DNA from: Arthrobacter rhizophilus
Lineage (GTDB): Bacteria > Actinomycetota > Actinomycetes > Actinomycetales > Micrococcaceae
Length of the DNA stretch: 59,722 nt
Direction of reading: 5' to 3'
NCBI RefSeq assembly: GCF_026241105.1
Contig: NZ_JAPFFT010000025.1
Span: forward strand, 1-59,722
This document shows positions 16,310-25,203 of the stretch, one piece after another. Positions within the stretch are counted from its first letter, which is position 1, and every line of letters starts with the position of its first letter. Made by a program: the position numbers and the translations under genes. Below the pieces are notes generated by a model. The model worked only from the letters and a program-made list of their open reading frames with translations. It searched no databases and was not told where the DNA came from.

Positions 16310-16899
16310 ACGATGACTGAAAAGACTAGGGCCATGAGCCCGACTGGAATCAGGGCGGCCGACCAGTCCATTAGTCCGGTGAGGGCTGAGATTGCCGCAC
16401 CTCCAGCGACGATGACGATACCCGCAACTAAGAGGGAAACCCCGATCCGTTTCCAGGTTTTCGCATCACGTTCGCTGAGTGACGCGGTCCTGAGGTTCGC
16501 CGCGGACGCCGGTTCGAATAGTTGGGACAATCCCATGCCAAGAAACATGCTGTAGAGGGTGGGAGTCGGACTCCGTCGCGGGCTGGCGATGCTGAGAATC
16601 AGGAGCACCAACCCCGTTCCGCCTAGGACAACGGAACTCGCGTACTTCCATCGACGGCGCGTCAACATCAGACGGTCTCGCCTGCTCCGACCGATCAAAA
16701 TGACCACTCCGGTTGCCCCGAGAAACACGTGGGCGACGGCAACCAAGATTCGCGTGAGCGGGTCGACGGCCGGTCCAACCACCAGCCAAATCAGCGACGC
16801 CACGGCGATCCCGATGATCGTCACGCTGGCCGCGACTCTGACTATTGGCTGCCATCTTTGATCGCCAGCGGCAGCGTCAGGCCCGATTGAGTTCCGCAT
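16261..16899 (-). CDS. Hypothetical membrane protein, 212 residues
   Basis: Six hydrophobic stretches are visible: VTIIGIAVASLIWLVV, ILVAVAHVFLGATGVVILIG, YASSVVLGGTGLVLLILS, TPTLYSMFLGMGLSQLF, IGVSLLVAGIVIVAGGAAI and ALIPVGLMALVFSVIVWVLL. No family is recognised. The ATG at 16899 follows directly on the stop of the DUF6390-like gene, so it is in the same transcript. Whether this small unit serves the hydrogenase is not known. Confidence 0.65.
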   Translation of the reverse strand: MRNSIGPDAAAGDQRWQPIVRVAASVTIIGIAVASLIWLVVGPAVDPLTRILVAVAHVFLGATGVVILIGRSRRDRLMLTRRRWKYASSVVLGGTGLVLLILSIASPRRSPTPTLYSMFLGMGLSQLFEPASAANLRTASLSERDAKTWKRIGVSLLVAGIVIVAGGAAISALTGLMDWSAALIPVGLMALVFSVIVWVLLRARTGQSRSGP

Positions 16900-17673
16900 C
16901 TAGTGTTCTAGCGCGATCGCGGCGCCACGGTGTTCAACGCCCGTGTTGGCGATCTTGAGATGGCGCGCCGTGAAGTGCTTCAGCTGCTGGAGTTGATGCG
17001 GAGTGAGCCGGTCACACACCCAGTCCCAGTGCAACGAGACGGTGTCGCCAACGCTCAATCCGGCGATGAATCCGGTCCCATTCACGGCAAATTTGGCCGA
17101 CTCCACCGCGGGTTCACCGACGCCTAGCGCCACTCCGTCCCACACAAGGGGCCTCGAACTGACCACGGCCTCGTCGCCGGTGATGGCCAAGACCTCACCC
17201 CACCGGATCCGGCACCGGTCAAGCACATTCAAAGCGGTTGCGTACCGTCGCTCGTCACGGAGCAGGCCCAGCCAAGGATAGATCTCAAAGACATGGAAGC
17301 TGTGGTGCGGCACTCCGCCTGCCAGTACGCCTTCAACCAAATGCGGGAACTGCAGGCCAGTGCGGGCCCGGAACCGATTTTCCATCGAGTTCCCGATGTT
17401 TGTGATGCCCACGGAATCCAACAGGCTGTTGCCCACCCAATAGGCCTCCACTACGCGGGCATCGAGCGGATCCGCTATCCCGGTGGAACCCGCGATGAGT
17501 TCAAGGTACGGCCACGCCCCCGCGAAGCCTTTGGCGAGTTGCCGTAGCCCTTGATCAGTGACGCCGGATTGGCCGTAGTGAAGCAGCGCATCACTGTCCG
17601 GAGGCCCGCAGCTGCCCCGGGCATTCGGCGGATAAGCGTAGCGGACAAACAACTGCGCACCATCGACGATCAT
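16900..17673 (-). CDS. DUF6390-like protein
   Basis: Encodes 257 residues from the ATG at 17673, preceded by GAAGGTGG. The opening GAQLFVRYAYPPNARGSCGP followed by DSDALLHYG is the pattern I recall for DUF6390, a family seen near actinobacterial hydrogenase genes. HHSFHVFEIYPWLGLLRD is a conserved-looking His-rich block; the C-terminal part reads as a small beta domain. An upstream in-frame start at 17775 would add 34 residues of low family character. It is head-to-head with the ABC importer operon. Function unknown. Confidence 0.72.
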   Translation of the reverse strand: MIVDGAQLFVRYAYPPNARGSCGPPDSDALLHYGQSGVTDQGLRQLAKGFAGAWPYLELIAGSTGIADPLDARVVEAYWVGNSLLDSVGITNIGNSMENRFRARTGLQFPHLVEGVLAGGVPHHSFHVFEIYPWLGLLRDERRYATALNVLDRCRIRWGEVLAITGDEAVVSSRPLVWDGVALGVGEPAVESAKFAVNGTGFIAGLSVGDTVSLHWDWVCDRLTPHQLQQLKHFTARHLKIANTGVEHRGAAIALEH

Positions 17674-17764
17674 CGCGTGGCCACCTTCTACAAGGGTCTC
17701 TTGAAAGTAGCACCGGGGCAGACCCGGGACAAGGGATTCGCGGTCCTCCGCAGCCGCAAAATCG

Positions 17765-17793
17765 TTGACACCCAAACCCTACGAGCGGATGCT
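17765..17793 (+). promoter_or_regulatory. Promoter of the ABC importer operon
   Basis: TTGACA (17765-17770), a 17-base spacer and GATGCT (17788-17793) lie 30 bases before the ATG at 17824. No DtxR/IdeR-type palindrome was seen, which weakens an iron-regulation reading. Confidence 0.5.
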
Positions 17794-17823
17794 GTGAAGA
17801 CCGACGCACAGAGGGGTCAAACC

Positions 17824-18966
17824 ATGGGAACCTCCGAGCTAGACCGCCGCACTGCCCTCCAGATCCTCGTGGCTGGCGGCTCCGCCACCTTCCTTGCCGG
17901 ATGCAGCGGCCCAGCCGGCTCCGCACCGCCGTCGTCCGCTTCCGCAGTGTCGTCCGCATCCAGCATCAGCGTCACCGACCAGCGCGGCAAGACGGCAACC
18001 TTTGCCCGCCCGGTCACGCGGGTTGTGACCATTCCGATGCCGGCAGCATCGCTGCTTGTCGCCGTCGACCAAAGCTCGGATCACCTGGCCGCCATGCACA
18101 ACGTTTCGTGGATGGCCATGCGCGACGGCGTCATGGGGACCATGTTTCCCGGCGCCCTGAACATCCCGCACGATATCGCCGCGCAGGACTTCACTCCGAA
18201 CGTAGAGAGCGTGCGCGCCCTGAATCCCGACGTCGTCATCCAGTGGTCGGACGCGCAACTGGTCGAACCGCTCGAAAAAGCAGGGCTCACCGTCATTGGC
18301 CTGAAAAACACCGGCACCCAGCAGGACGTGGACGCCTGGATCACGATGTTTGCCGCAATGCTGGGAAAACCCGAGCGCGCCGTCCAGATCAAGGCGCGGA
18401 GCGACCAGGAACTGGCCGCCATCCAGTCGCAGGCGGCTGCACGTACCCCCAAAGGCCCCAGCGTCCTGTACTTCAACAGGTTCACGGGCGGCCTCAAAGT
18501 TGCGGGCGCCAACAGCTACAACGACTTCTACATCAAGCTCATCGGGGCTACCAACCCCGCCACCGGAAAGGACCCGCTGCCGGGCTCCGGGATGATCGGC
18601 CTGGACGTGGAACAGGTCCTGAAATGGGATCCGGAAGTCATATTGTTGGGTAACTTCGACAACGCCATGCCACAAGATATCTACTCGAACCCCGTGTGGC
18701 AGAACGTTTCCGCCGTGCGCTCCCGCCGGGTCTATAAAGTGCCCCTAGGCGGGTACCGCTGGGATCCTCCCGGGCAGGAGTCGCCGCTCATGTGGCATTG
18801 GCTCGCCGATATCGCCTTCCCCCAGGAAAAGTCTCCGCTCCGGAGCAAGGTCAGCGACTACTTCCGCTTCCTGTACAACCACGAGCCCACAGCCGACGAA
18901 CTGAACAAGATCCTCTGGACTTCCAACAACAGCGCTTCCGCCAACTACCAGCAATTCAATGCTTGA
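17824..18966 (+). CDS. ABC importer substrate-binding lipoprotein (FecB/BtuF class)
   Basis: Encodes 380 residues. The leader DRRTALQILVAGGS has a twin Arg and a lipobox LAGC (Cys27), so it is probably Tat-exported and lipid-anchored. The mature part shows the class III binding-protein order: VTRVVTIPMPAASLLVAVD, VRALNPDVVIQW, a long backbone helix, then EVILLGNFDN. The family carries siderophores, haem, cobalamin and in some bacteria nickel complexes. It overlaps the permease gene by eight bases. Being next to a nickel-dependent hydrogenase raises a nickel or nickelophore role, which is inference only. Confidence 0.87.
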   Translation: MGTSELDRRTALQILVAGGSATFLAGCSGPAGSAPPSSASAVSSASSISVTDQRGKTATFARPVTRVVTIPMPAASLLVAVDQSSDHLAAMHNVSWMAMRDGVMGTMFPGALNIPHDIAAQDFTPNVESVRALNPDVVIQWSDAQLVEPLEKAGLTVIGLKNTGTQQDVDAWITMFAAMLGKPERAVQIKARSDQELAAIQSQAAARTPKGPSVLYFNRFTGGLKVAGANSYNDFYIKLIGATNPATGKDPLPGSGMIGLDVEQVLKWDPEVILLGNFDNAMPQDIYSNPVWQNVSAVRSRRVYKVPLGGYRWDPPGQESPLMWHWLADIAFPQEKSPLRSKVSDYFRFLYNHEPTADELNKILWTSNNSASANYQQFNA

Positions 18967-20122
18967 TGAAACCAGCCCTCCCCGCCTGCGTCGCCGCCAC
19001 GAACCCAAGCAACGCGGTCTGAACCGCACCGGCTCAGGCAGCGCGCGCCGTCGTCGTCCGCTCTCACGGGAACGAGCCGGGCTGGGACCCCGCGACCAGC
19101 GGCGCGAACCCACCGTCGTTGTGCCCATCGCGCTGGCCGCCGTGTTCCTCATCGCGGCAGGACTGTTGGCGCTGGCAGTAGGCCGCTACAGCGTTCCCCT
19201 GGGGCACGTCGTCGAGATCCTGGCCTCCCGGTTAGTCCCGTTCCCTAACGAAACGAGCAGCACAGAGCAGAACGTCGTGCTGCTTGTCCGGATGCCCCGA
19301 ATCCTGCTCGCGGCGCTGGTGGGCGGCGGACTGGCGCTCGGCGGCGCAGCCCTGCAGGCCGTTTTCCGCAATCCCTTGGTTAGCCCGGAAATCATCGGCG
19401 TCTCGGCCGGGGCGTCTTTCGGCGGCGCGCTCGCGTTGCTGCTGGGTCTCGAGTCAGCGCTCCTGGTCACCGGCTCTTTTGCATTCGGCATGATCGCCCT
19501 TGCAACCTTGTTCCTGATCACTTCGGGCCGCGGGGGGACGCCGATGTTGATGGTCGTGCTCGGCGGCGTGGTCACGGGATCGTTCTTCTCGGCCCTCGTC
19601 GCATTGGTGACGTATGTCGCGGATCCGAACACCACCCTGCCCGCCATCGTGTTCTGGCTCCTCGGGAGCGTGGCCACGGCCACCTTCACCAAAGTGCTGG
19701 TTGCCGTGGTCCCCATCTTGGGCGGCGCCGTCGTACTGTTGGCCCTACGCTGGCGGATCAATGTGCTTTCCTTGGGCGACGACGACGCCGCGGCCCTGGG
19801 CGTGCGGCCGCGGCCGCTGCGCTGGGTGGTGCTGCTTGCGGTGGCGCTGATCGTGGCCGGAGCCGTCGCCGTCAGCGGCGCGGTGAGCTGGGTGGGCTTG
19901 GTGGTTCCGCACCTTGCCCGCATGTGGGTGGGGCCTGACCACCGGGTGCTGCTTCCCGTGTCCTTCCTGCTCGGCGCCACCTATATCGTCTTGGTGGACA
20001 CGGTGGCCCGGACGGCAACCGCCGGTGAAATCCCCCTAGGCGTCCTCACGGCGCTGATCGGCGCACCCGTGTTCTTCCTGCTCCTTCGCCGCAACCGGGA
20101 AAGGATCTGGGAGAGTGCTTGA
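18959..20122 (+). CDS. FecCD-family ABC importer permease
   Basis: Encodes 387 residues. A basic, low-complexity N-terminal tail of about 50 residues precedes a polytopic core. Core signatures include RMPRILLAALVGGGLALGGA, LQAVFRNPLVSPEIIGVSAG and AVSGAVSWVGLVVPHLARMW, the last two typical of BtuC/FecD permeases. The ATG overlaps the end of the binding-protein gene; an internal start after the basic tail is also possible. It forms the membrane channel for the binding protein and ATPase on either side. Confidence 0.9.
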   Translation: MLDETSPPRLRRRHEPKQRGLNRTGSGSARRRRPLSRERAGLGPRDQRREPTVVVPIALAAVFLIAAGLLALAVGRYSVPLGHVVEILASRLVPFPNETSSTEQNVVLLVRMPRILLAALVGGGLALGGAALQAVFRNPLVSPEIIGVSAGASFGGALALLLGLESALLVTGSFAFGMIALATLFLITSGRGGTPMLMVVLGGVVTGSFFSALVALVTYVADPNTTLPAIVFWLLGSVATATFTKVLVAVVPILGGAVVLLALRWRINVLSLGDDDAAALGVRPRPLRWVVLLAVALIVAGAVAVSGAVSWVGLVVPHLARMWVGPDHRVLLPVSFLLGATYIVLVDTVARTATAGEIPLGVLTALIGAPVFFLLLRRNRERIWESA

Positions 20123-20891
20123 GCTGGACCAGGTGGGCTTTGGCTACAACCAGCGGAAATGGGTCTTTCGGGACGTGAGCTTCAGGGTGTCCCCGGGCAC
20201 GGCAACCGCAGTGTTGGGACCTAACGGAAGCGGTAAGACCACCTTGGTTCGCTGCGCTGCCGGGCTGCTGGCGCCCGTGGAAGGGGTGGTTCTCGGGGAG
20301 CAGAGCGCGGGGTTCGTGCCCCAGGCGCATGGCAGCGCCTTCGCCCACCGCGCGCTGGACATGGTGTTGATGGGGCGGGCGAGGCATGTGGGCGTTTTCC
20401 GCACGCCGGGCTATGCCGATCGCGCCGCAGCCTTGGAAGCCATGGAACGAGTGGGCGCCGCCGACCTCCAAGACCGGCTCTTCCCCACCCTGAGCGGCGG
20501 TGAGCAGCAACTGGTTCTGATAGCCCGGGCCATCGCCGCAGGCTCACCCCTCTTGGTCCTCGACGAGCCGGTCACCGGCCTCGACCTGAAGAACCAGGTG
20601 CGGGTCTTGACGCTGCTGCGCGAACTCATGGCCGATGGCATGGCGTTGCTCCTGAGTACCCATCATCCGGACCACGCGATGCACCTTGCTAGTCAGGTAG
20701 TCCTCTTGGGCCGAACCGGCGCACGCGCCGGCCTCGCCTCTGAGCTGCTAACCGACACCGAGCTTTCGCGCCTCTACGGCGTTCCCGTCAGCACCCTGTC
20801 GTATTCCGACGACGGCGTGCCCCGCATGACGATCGTGGTGGATTACGGGCCAAATGTGCAGGAGCGTTCCGGCGAACGCCCGCATAAGTGA
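20115..20891 (+). CDS. ABC importer ATP-binding protein (FecE/BtuD class)
   Basis: Encodes 258 residues from a GTG that overlaps the permease gene by eight bases. Walker A is GPNGSGKTT, the signature is LSGGEQQLVLIARA, Walker B is LLVLDEP, and the switch His lies in LSTHHPDHAMH. It energises import with the two preceding genes. The final residues (QERSGERPHK) and the TGA stop are encoded in the first units of the 32-bp repeat, so the ancestral C-terminus may have been different. Confidence 0.93.
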   Translation: MLELDQVGFGYNQRKWVFRDVSFRVSPGTATAVLGPNGSGKTTLVRCAAGLLAPVEGVVLGEQSAGFVPQAHGSAFAHRALDMVLMGRARHVGVFRTPGYADRAAALEAMERVGAADLQDRLFPTLSGGEQQLVLIARAIAAGSPLLVLDEPVTGLDLKNQVRVLTLLRELMADGMALLLSTHHPDHAMHLASQVVLLGRTGARAGLASELLTDTELSRLYGVPVSTLSYSDDGVPRMTIVVDYGPNVQERSGERPHK

Positions 20892-21046
20892 GCGAGCGTC
20901 GGACCCGGGTGACGCCCGCTCACGTATGAGCCCTTCCAGCCCGACGCTCGCTCACATATGAGCCCAAACGGCGGCACCCTCCTGCAGATGATCTGCAGGA
21001 GGGTGCCCGAAAACGCCCATATAAGTGAGCGAGCGTCGGAAGGTAG
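20861..21046. repeat. 32-bp periodic intergenic repeat, region C
   Basis: GAGCGT starts at 20862 and 20894 (32 bases). Inverted GACGC(C/T) starts at 20911 and 20943 (32). GAG(G/C)GT starts at 20999 and 21031 (32). A perfect palindrome with 17-bp arms and one central base (20973-21007), built on CTGCAG, lies between the inverted and direct blocks. Confidence 0.88.
20888..20923 (+). terminator. Repeat-built hairpin over the ABC operon stop codon
   Basis: GTGAGCGAGCGTC (20888-20900) pairs with GACGCCCGCTCAC (20911-20923) with one mismatch and a 10-base loop. The TGA stop (20889-20891) is in the left arm. Confidence 0.5.
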
Positions 21047-21069
21047 GGGACAAAGGGGGAGGGAACCGG

Positions 21070-23868
21070 CTAGCCGGTGTTGCGGAGGCCGGCGGCGACA
21101 CCGTTGACGGTGATGAGCATGGCCCGCTGGAGGCGTTCGTCGATCTCGGCGCCGGAAATGGAGGCTTCCCGGACGCGGCGCAACAACTCCACCTGCAGGT
21201 AGCTGATGGGGTCGAGGTATTGGTCGCGGATTTCGAGGGAGCGTTTGAGTGTCGGCTGGGCTTCCAGGAGCTCGGTCTCGCCGCTCAGGAGCTCCACCTC
21301 TGCGACCGTGAGATCGTACTCAGCGCGGATCGCCTTGAAGAGATGGTGGAGCTCTTCCGGAACCAGCGAGGACACATAGTGCCCGGCGATGTCCATGTCC
21401 GTCTTGGCCAGGGTCATCTCCACGTTGGAGATCACCGACTGGAAGAAGTGCCAGCGCTCCATCATCTCCGCGAGCTCAGCCGTATTGCCTGCCTCGCGTG
21501 CGGCCTTGAGGCCCGACCCCACGCCGAACCAGCCCGGAACGATCTGCCGCGACTGCGTCCAACCGAACACCCACGGGATGGCCCGGAGACCACCCAATCC
21601 TGCGCCGGAATCGGGGCGCTTGGAGGGCCGCGAGCCGATGTTCAGGGATCCGAGCTGCTCCACCGGCGTCGAGGCCAGGAAGTACGCGGGCAGGTCCGGA
21701 TCGTCGATCAGGGTGCGGTACCGGGCAAACGCGGCATCGGAAATGATCTCCATGACCTGGCCGTAGCGTTCGCGCTCATCGTCGGAGGTGCGCGGGGTGC
21801 GGTGCAGCGCGGAGCCCTGCATCACGGCGGCCAGGGAGAGTTCCAGGTTTTCGCGGGCGAGCTCCGGCAGGGAGTACTTGTCCGAAATGACTTCGCCTTG
21901 CTCGGTGAACTTGATGGCGCCTTCGAGCACGCCATTGGGCTGGGCCATGATGGCGTCGTAGGTGGGTCCGCCGCCACGGCCTACGGAGCCTCCGCGGCCA
22001 TGGAACAACCGGACGTTTACGCCGTGCTTGGCGGCGACGTCGCGCAATTTGCGCTGGGTTTTGTGGATCTCCCACTGGCTGGTCATCACGCCGGACTCCT
22101 TGTTGGAGTCCGAGTAGCCGAGCATGATCTCCTGGACATCCCCACGCAGCCGGACGAGCTCGCGGTAAGAGGGATCCGAGAGCAGCAGGTCCACGATTTC
22201 GGCCGAGGCACGCAGCTCTTCCACGGTTTCAAGGAGGGGGGCGAATCCGATCTTGGCATAAGGAGCCGAGCCAAAGAGATCGATTAGCCCGGCTTCGCGT
22301 GCAAGCACCGCGGCGGCAAGGACGTCGTCCGCGCCGCGCGTCATGGAAATGATGTAGGTCTCGACGACGTCCGGCCCGTAAGTCTGGAGGGCGTGGCGGA
22401 TGCTGCGGAAGACGTCGTACGTGCGGTCGCCGTCGCCGTCGAGCTTGATGGGGTGGCCGGAGAGCGGCCGGCGCGAAGCCAGCTCCGCGCTCAGCCGCTC
22501 GAAGCGTTCGGCGCGGCTCAACTCCCCGTAGGGCGTCCTGACGCCGAGCCGGTCCACCAATTGCCCGACGGCGTCGTGGTGGTAGTCGGCATGTTCACGG
22601 ATGTCGAGGGTCGCCAGGTGCAGCCCGAACGAGGCGATCGCGCGGCGGACGCGGGCCAGGGCGCCGTCGGCCACGAGCGCGGCCGAGTGCTTGCGTAGCG
22701 AGGCTTCCATCAGCTCGAGTTCGGCCAAAAGCTCCGAGGTTGAGGCGTAGTCGCGGCCGGCTTCGTGGTAATTGGACGCAGCCACGCGGCGGCCGGTGTT
22801 GATGAGCTTGGCCTTGATGCACGTCAGTTTGAGGCGGTACGGCTCCTGCGCGTTCAGCTCAAGGATGCGCTTGTCCAGGCCGGGCAGGTTCCTGAGGTCG
22901 ACGGCGATCGAGTCCAGGAGGTCTTCTTCCGTATCCACCAACGCGGTGGAGTTCGAGAGGACTGAAATCAGTTCGTCGATCATCGAGATGCTGATCCGCA
23001 CGGCATGCTGGTTTTGAAGCTGCAGGATTTCGCGCGTGACCGAAGCGGTGACGTTCGGGTTGCCGTCGCGGTCTCCGCCGATCCAGGAGCCGAAGCGGAT
23101 GGGGGCGCTCTGCGCGGGCAGGACCACGCCGTGCTCACTCAACAGTTCAGTAAGGTCCGTGAGCATTTCCGGCATGGCGTCGGTCAGGATGCTGCTCAGG
23201 TAGTAGATGGCGTTGCGGGCCTCGTCCACCGGGGTGGGACGCACTTGGCGCAGTTCGTCCGTCTGCCACATCTGGTCGATGATCTCGGCGAGCCGGCGGT
23301 CCTGGCGACGGCGGGCGGCCGTGCCCTCAAGGGTGGATTCGGCCAGCACGTCTGAGAGCTTACGGATCTTGTCCAGCACGGAACGGCGGGATGCCTCGGT
23401 GGGGTGCGCGGTGAAAATGGGGCGAACGTCCAGCTCATTGACGACGTCCTGCAGGGCCTGGGTTCCTGCCTCATCGGCGATCTCGGCCACGGCTTTGGCC
23501 AACCAGCCGTCCTTTTCCTGGCGTGTGCGCAGTCCGCGGACGCGGTGCACTTGCTCGGCGGCGTTGGCGAGGTGGAAATAGAAGGCGAAGGCGCGGACCA
23601 GCTCAGTGGCTTCCTCAAGCGGCAACGAGGCGAGCAGCTCCCGGACCTGGGCGACGACGTCGTGCGCGCTCCACGGGCCGGTGGCGTCAGCGCCGCCCCG
23701 GGCGGCTTCCTTGGATTCCTTGGTGAGCAGGCGTACCTGCTCGACGAGCTGCAGCAGCTCCGGGCCGTGCTGGCGGACCAGCGACTCTCCGAGAAGCGTG
23801 GAGACGCGGCGGACGTCGGCCCGGAGTTCCGCGGCAAGGTCGGTGCTGAGATGTGCAGTGTCAACCAT
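21070..23868 (-). CDS. ppc: Phosphoenolpyruvate carboxylase
   Basis: Encodes 932 residues, normal for the enzyme that carboxylates PEP to oxaloacetate to refill the TCA cycle. The catalytic TAHPTEASRRSVL motif is at 153-165 (His155). RFGSWIGGDRDGNPNVT, the FHGRGGSVGRGGGP loop (near residue 625) and RAIPWVFGWTQSR are all intact, and the C-terminus ends RNTG, the usual allosteric-site ending. The ATG at 23868 has AGAAGG eight bases upstream. It stands alone, in a carbon-metabolism context unrelated to its neighbours. Confidence 0.97.
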   Translation of the reverse strand: MVDTAHLSTDLAAELRADVRRVSTLLGESLVRQHGPELLQLVEQVRLLTKESKEAARGGADATGPWSAHDVVAQVRELLASLPLEEATELVRAFAFYFHLANAAEQVHRVRGLRTRQEKDGWLAKAVAEIADEAGTQALQDVVNELDVRPIFTAHPTEASRRSVLDKIRKLSDVLAESTLEGTAARRRQDRRLAEIIDQMWQTDELRQVRPTPVDEARNAIYYLSSILTDAMPEMLTDLTELLSEHGVVLPAQSAPIRFGSWIGGDRDGNPNVTASVTREILQLQNQHAVRISISMIDELISVLSNSTALVDTEEDLLDSIAVDLRNLPGLDKRILELNAQEPYRLKLTCIKAKLINTGRRVAASNYHEAGRDYASTSELLAELELMEASLRKHSAALVADGALARVRRAIASFGLHLATLDIREHADYHHDAVGQLVDRLGVRTPYGELSRAERFERLSAELASRRPLSGHPIKLDGDGDRTYDVFRSIRHALQTYGPDVVETYIISMTRGADDVLAAAVLAREAGLIDLFGSAPYAKIGFAPLLETVEELRASAEIVDLLLSDPSYRELVRLRGDVQEIMLGYSDSNKESGVMTSQWEIHKTQRKLRDVAAKHGVNVRLFHGRGGSVGRGGGPTYDAIMAQPNGVLEGAIKFTEQGEVISDKYSLPELARENLELSLAAVMQGSALHRTPRTSDDERERYGQVMEIISDAAFARYRTLIDDPDLPAYFLASTPVEQLGSLNIGSRPSKRPDSGAGLGGLRAIPWVFGWTQSRQIVPGWFGVGSGLKAAREAGNTAELAEMMERWHFFQSVISNVEMTLAKTDMDIAGHYVSSLVPEELHHLFKAIRAEYDLTVAEVELLSGETELLEAQPTLKRSLEIRDQYLDPISYLQVELLRRVREASISGAEIDERLQRAMLITVNGVAAGLRNTG

Positions 23869-24033
23869 GAAAAATACCTTCTGGCGTTGGGTGTGGCCCG
23901 TACACTGCGCTGGATACTGTGAGCCGGATTACTAATATTCCTAGGGAATCTTACCCGCAGCGGCTCCGGCGGTGGCAATCGGTCTCAAATGTTGTCGCCC
24001 CTCAACTCGGCGAGCGCAACAGGCGACTCGACC

Positions 24034-25203
24034 TCACCGTGCCCACGCCCGGCGGAGCGCGTCCCAATGCCCGTCACCCATGAGGCTGGCGGGCGTGACC
24101 GAAACCGATGCCGCACCGCCGTCGGCCGCCAGACGCAAGGTCCGCTCCAGCTCATCCGGAGAGATGGAGCCATCCCCGGACCACAGTCCGATAGACAAGG
24201 AATACCGCGTCCCGGCACGCTGCCGCAGCGCCTTGACGAGCTCTTCCGTTCCTGGTGACCGCTCGTTGTTGAGGCCCACGTACTCCCACACATGGATCCG
24301 GTCCAGTTGCTCCAACAGGAGGTCATAATTCTGGCCACTGTCCGCGCGGTCCGCACTGGCGGACACGCTCGGAGAGCGGACATCCATGTCCAGGTCCACT
24401 CCAAAAGGTTCGACGGCGGAGCGGACTTTGCGCACGATGTCCGCCATCGCGTGAGTGCGCCAAGCGGTCACCTCCGCGGCGGCAGTGTCTATGGTTCCGT
24501 CCGCGCGGCGGGGCCAATCGCTCCGGTGCATGGCTGATGTGAAGTCCTGCAGATCGTCCGGGCCGAAGGTGTATTCATCGAACATGAGCTCGGTCAGGTT
24601 GACGGCGGTGGGCCGGTACCTCTTGGCCACAGCCGCCGCCAGCTCCGCCAGCCGGGTACCTGCAACTCCGGTCCGAAGCGAAGAAAGACTGGCGAAGCTG
24701 CCGGAAGCCTTGCCCACGGGGTTGCGGCCAGCCAAGGAAGGATCGGCAGTGATGGCTTTGTCCAGCAGGACGTCGATGGTGAGGATGACGTCCCTCTTCT
24801 GCGCTGTGCCGGATTGGTCGAGTGAGCCGGATTGGTGGAGCGGGCCGGATTGCTGGAGCGGGCCCGGCTGCTGCAGCGCCGCGATCGATTCGGCCACAAA
24901 ATCGCGGCCGGTCCGTTTGACCTCGGCGGACGCGGATTCCGGATGCGCTTCCCAGGGAAAGGCGGTCCAATCGGTCCGCCCGACGGCAATGGACACCGCC
25001 GTGGCCTGCACCTGGTCGAGCCGCCCACCCAGCTGCTTCAGGTGGGCCGGGTCCTCGGCCGCCACGTCTTCGAACCCAAGGTTGACCATCCGTTCGGCGG
25101 GTCGGGGCTGCTCTTCCGTGGCGCAAGCGCCCAGGAGGACCGTTGTGGCAAGGAGGCCAGCGAGCGCTGCAGGCCGCGCGAGTTCTACCGAATAGCCGCT
25201 CAA
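24034..25203 (-). CDS. Lipoprotein with glycoside-hydrolase-like barrel (putative)
   Basis: Encodes 389 residues from a TTG that overlaps the glycosyltransferase stop (TTGA), which sets the start in front of a lipoprotein leader: LAGLLATTVLLGAC, lipobox LLGAC. The mature domain has (beta-alpha)-like repeats: AVSIAVGRTDWTAFPWE, RDVILTIDVLLDK, YRPTAVNLTELMFDEYTF, VDLDMDVRSPS and RIHVWEYVGLNNE, reminiscent of TIM-barrel glycosidases with acidic strand ends. No exact family is assigned. A 20-residue QSG-rich insert is encoded by an 18-bp tandem repeat. Operon context suggests trimming or export of a surface glycan. Confidence 0.68.
   Translation of the reverse strand: MSGYSVELARPAALAGLLATTVLLGACATEEQPRPAERMVNLGFEDVAAEDPAHLKQLGGRLDQVQATAVSIAVGRTDWTAFPWEAHPESASAEVKRTGRDFVAESIAALQQPGPLQQSGPLHQSGSLDQSGTAQKRDVILTIDVLLDKAITADPSLAGRNPVGKASGSFASLSSLRTGVAGTRLAELAAAVAKRYRPTAVNLTELMFDEYTFGPDDLQDFTSAMHRSDWPRRADGTIDTAAAEVTAWRTHAMADIVRKVRSAVEPFGVDLDMDVRSPSVSASADRADSGQNYDLLLEQLDRIHVWEYVGLNNERSPGTEELVKALRQRAGTRYSLSIGLWSGDGSISPDELERTLRLAADGGAASVSVTPASLMGDGHWDALRRAWAR
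24805..24875 (-). repeat. 18-bp tandem repeat inside the lipoprotein gene
   Basis: About four imperfect copies of an 18-bp unit containing GCCGGATTG encode the LxQSG repeats of the lipoprotein. In-frame unit length means copy-number change would not shift the frame. Confidence 0.65.

Noticed and set aside
17551..17823. N-terminal extension of the ABC binding protein
   Set aside because: It would bury the Tat/lipoprotein leader that starts at 17824 and lies antisense to the DUF6390-like gene.
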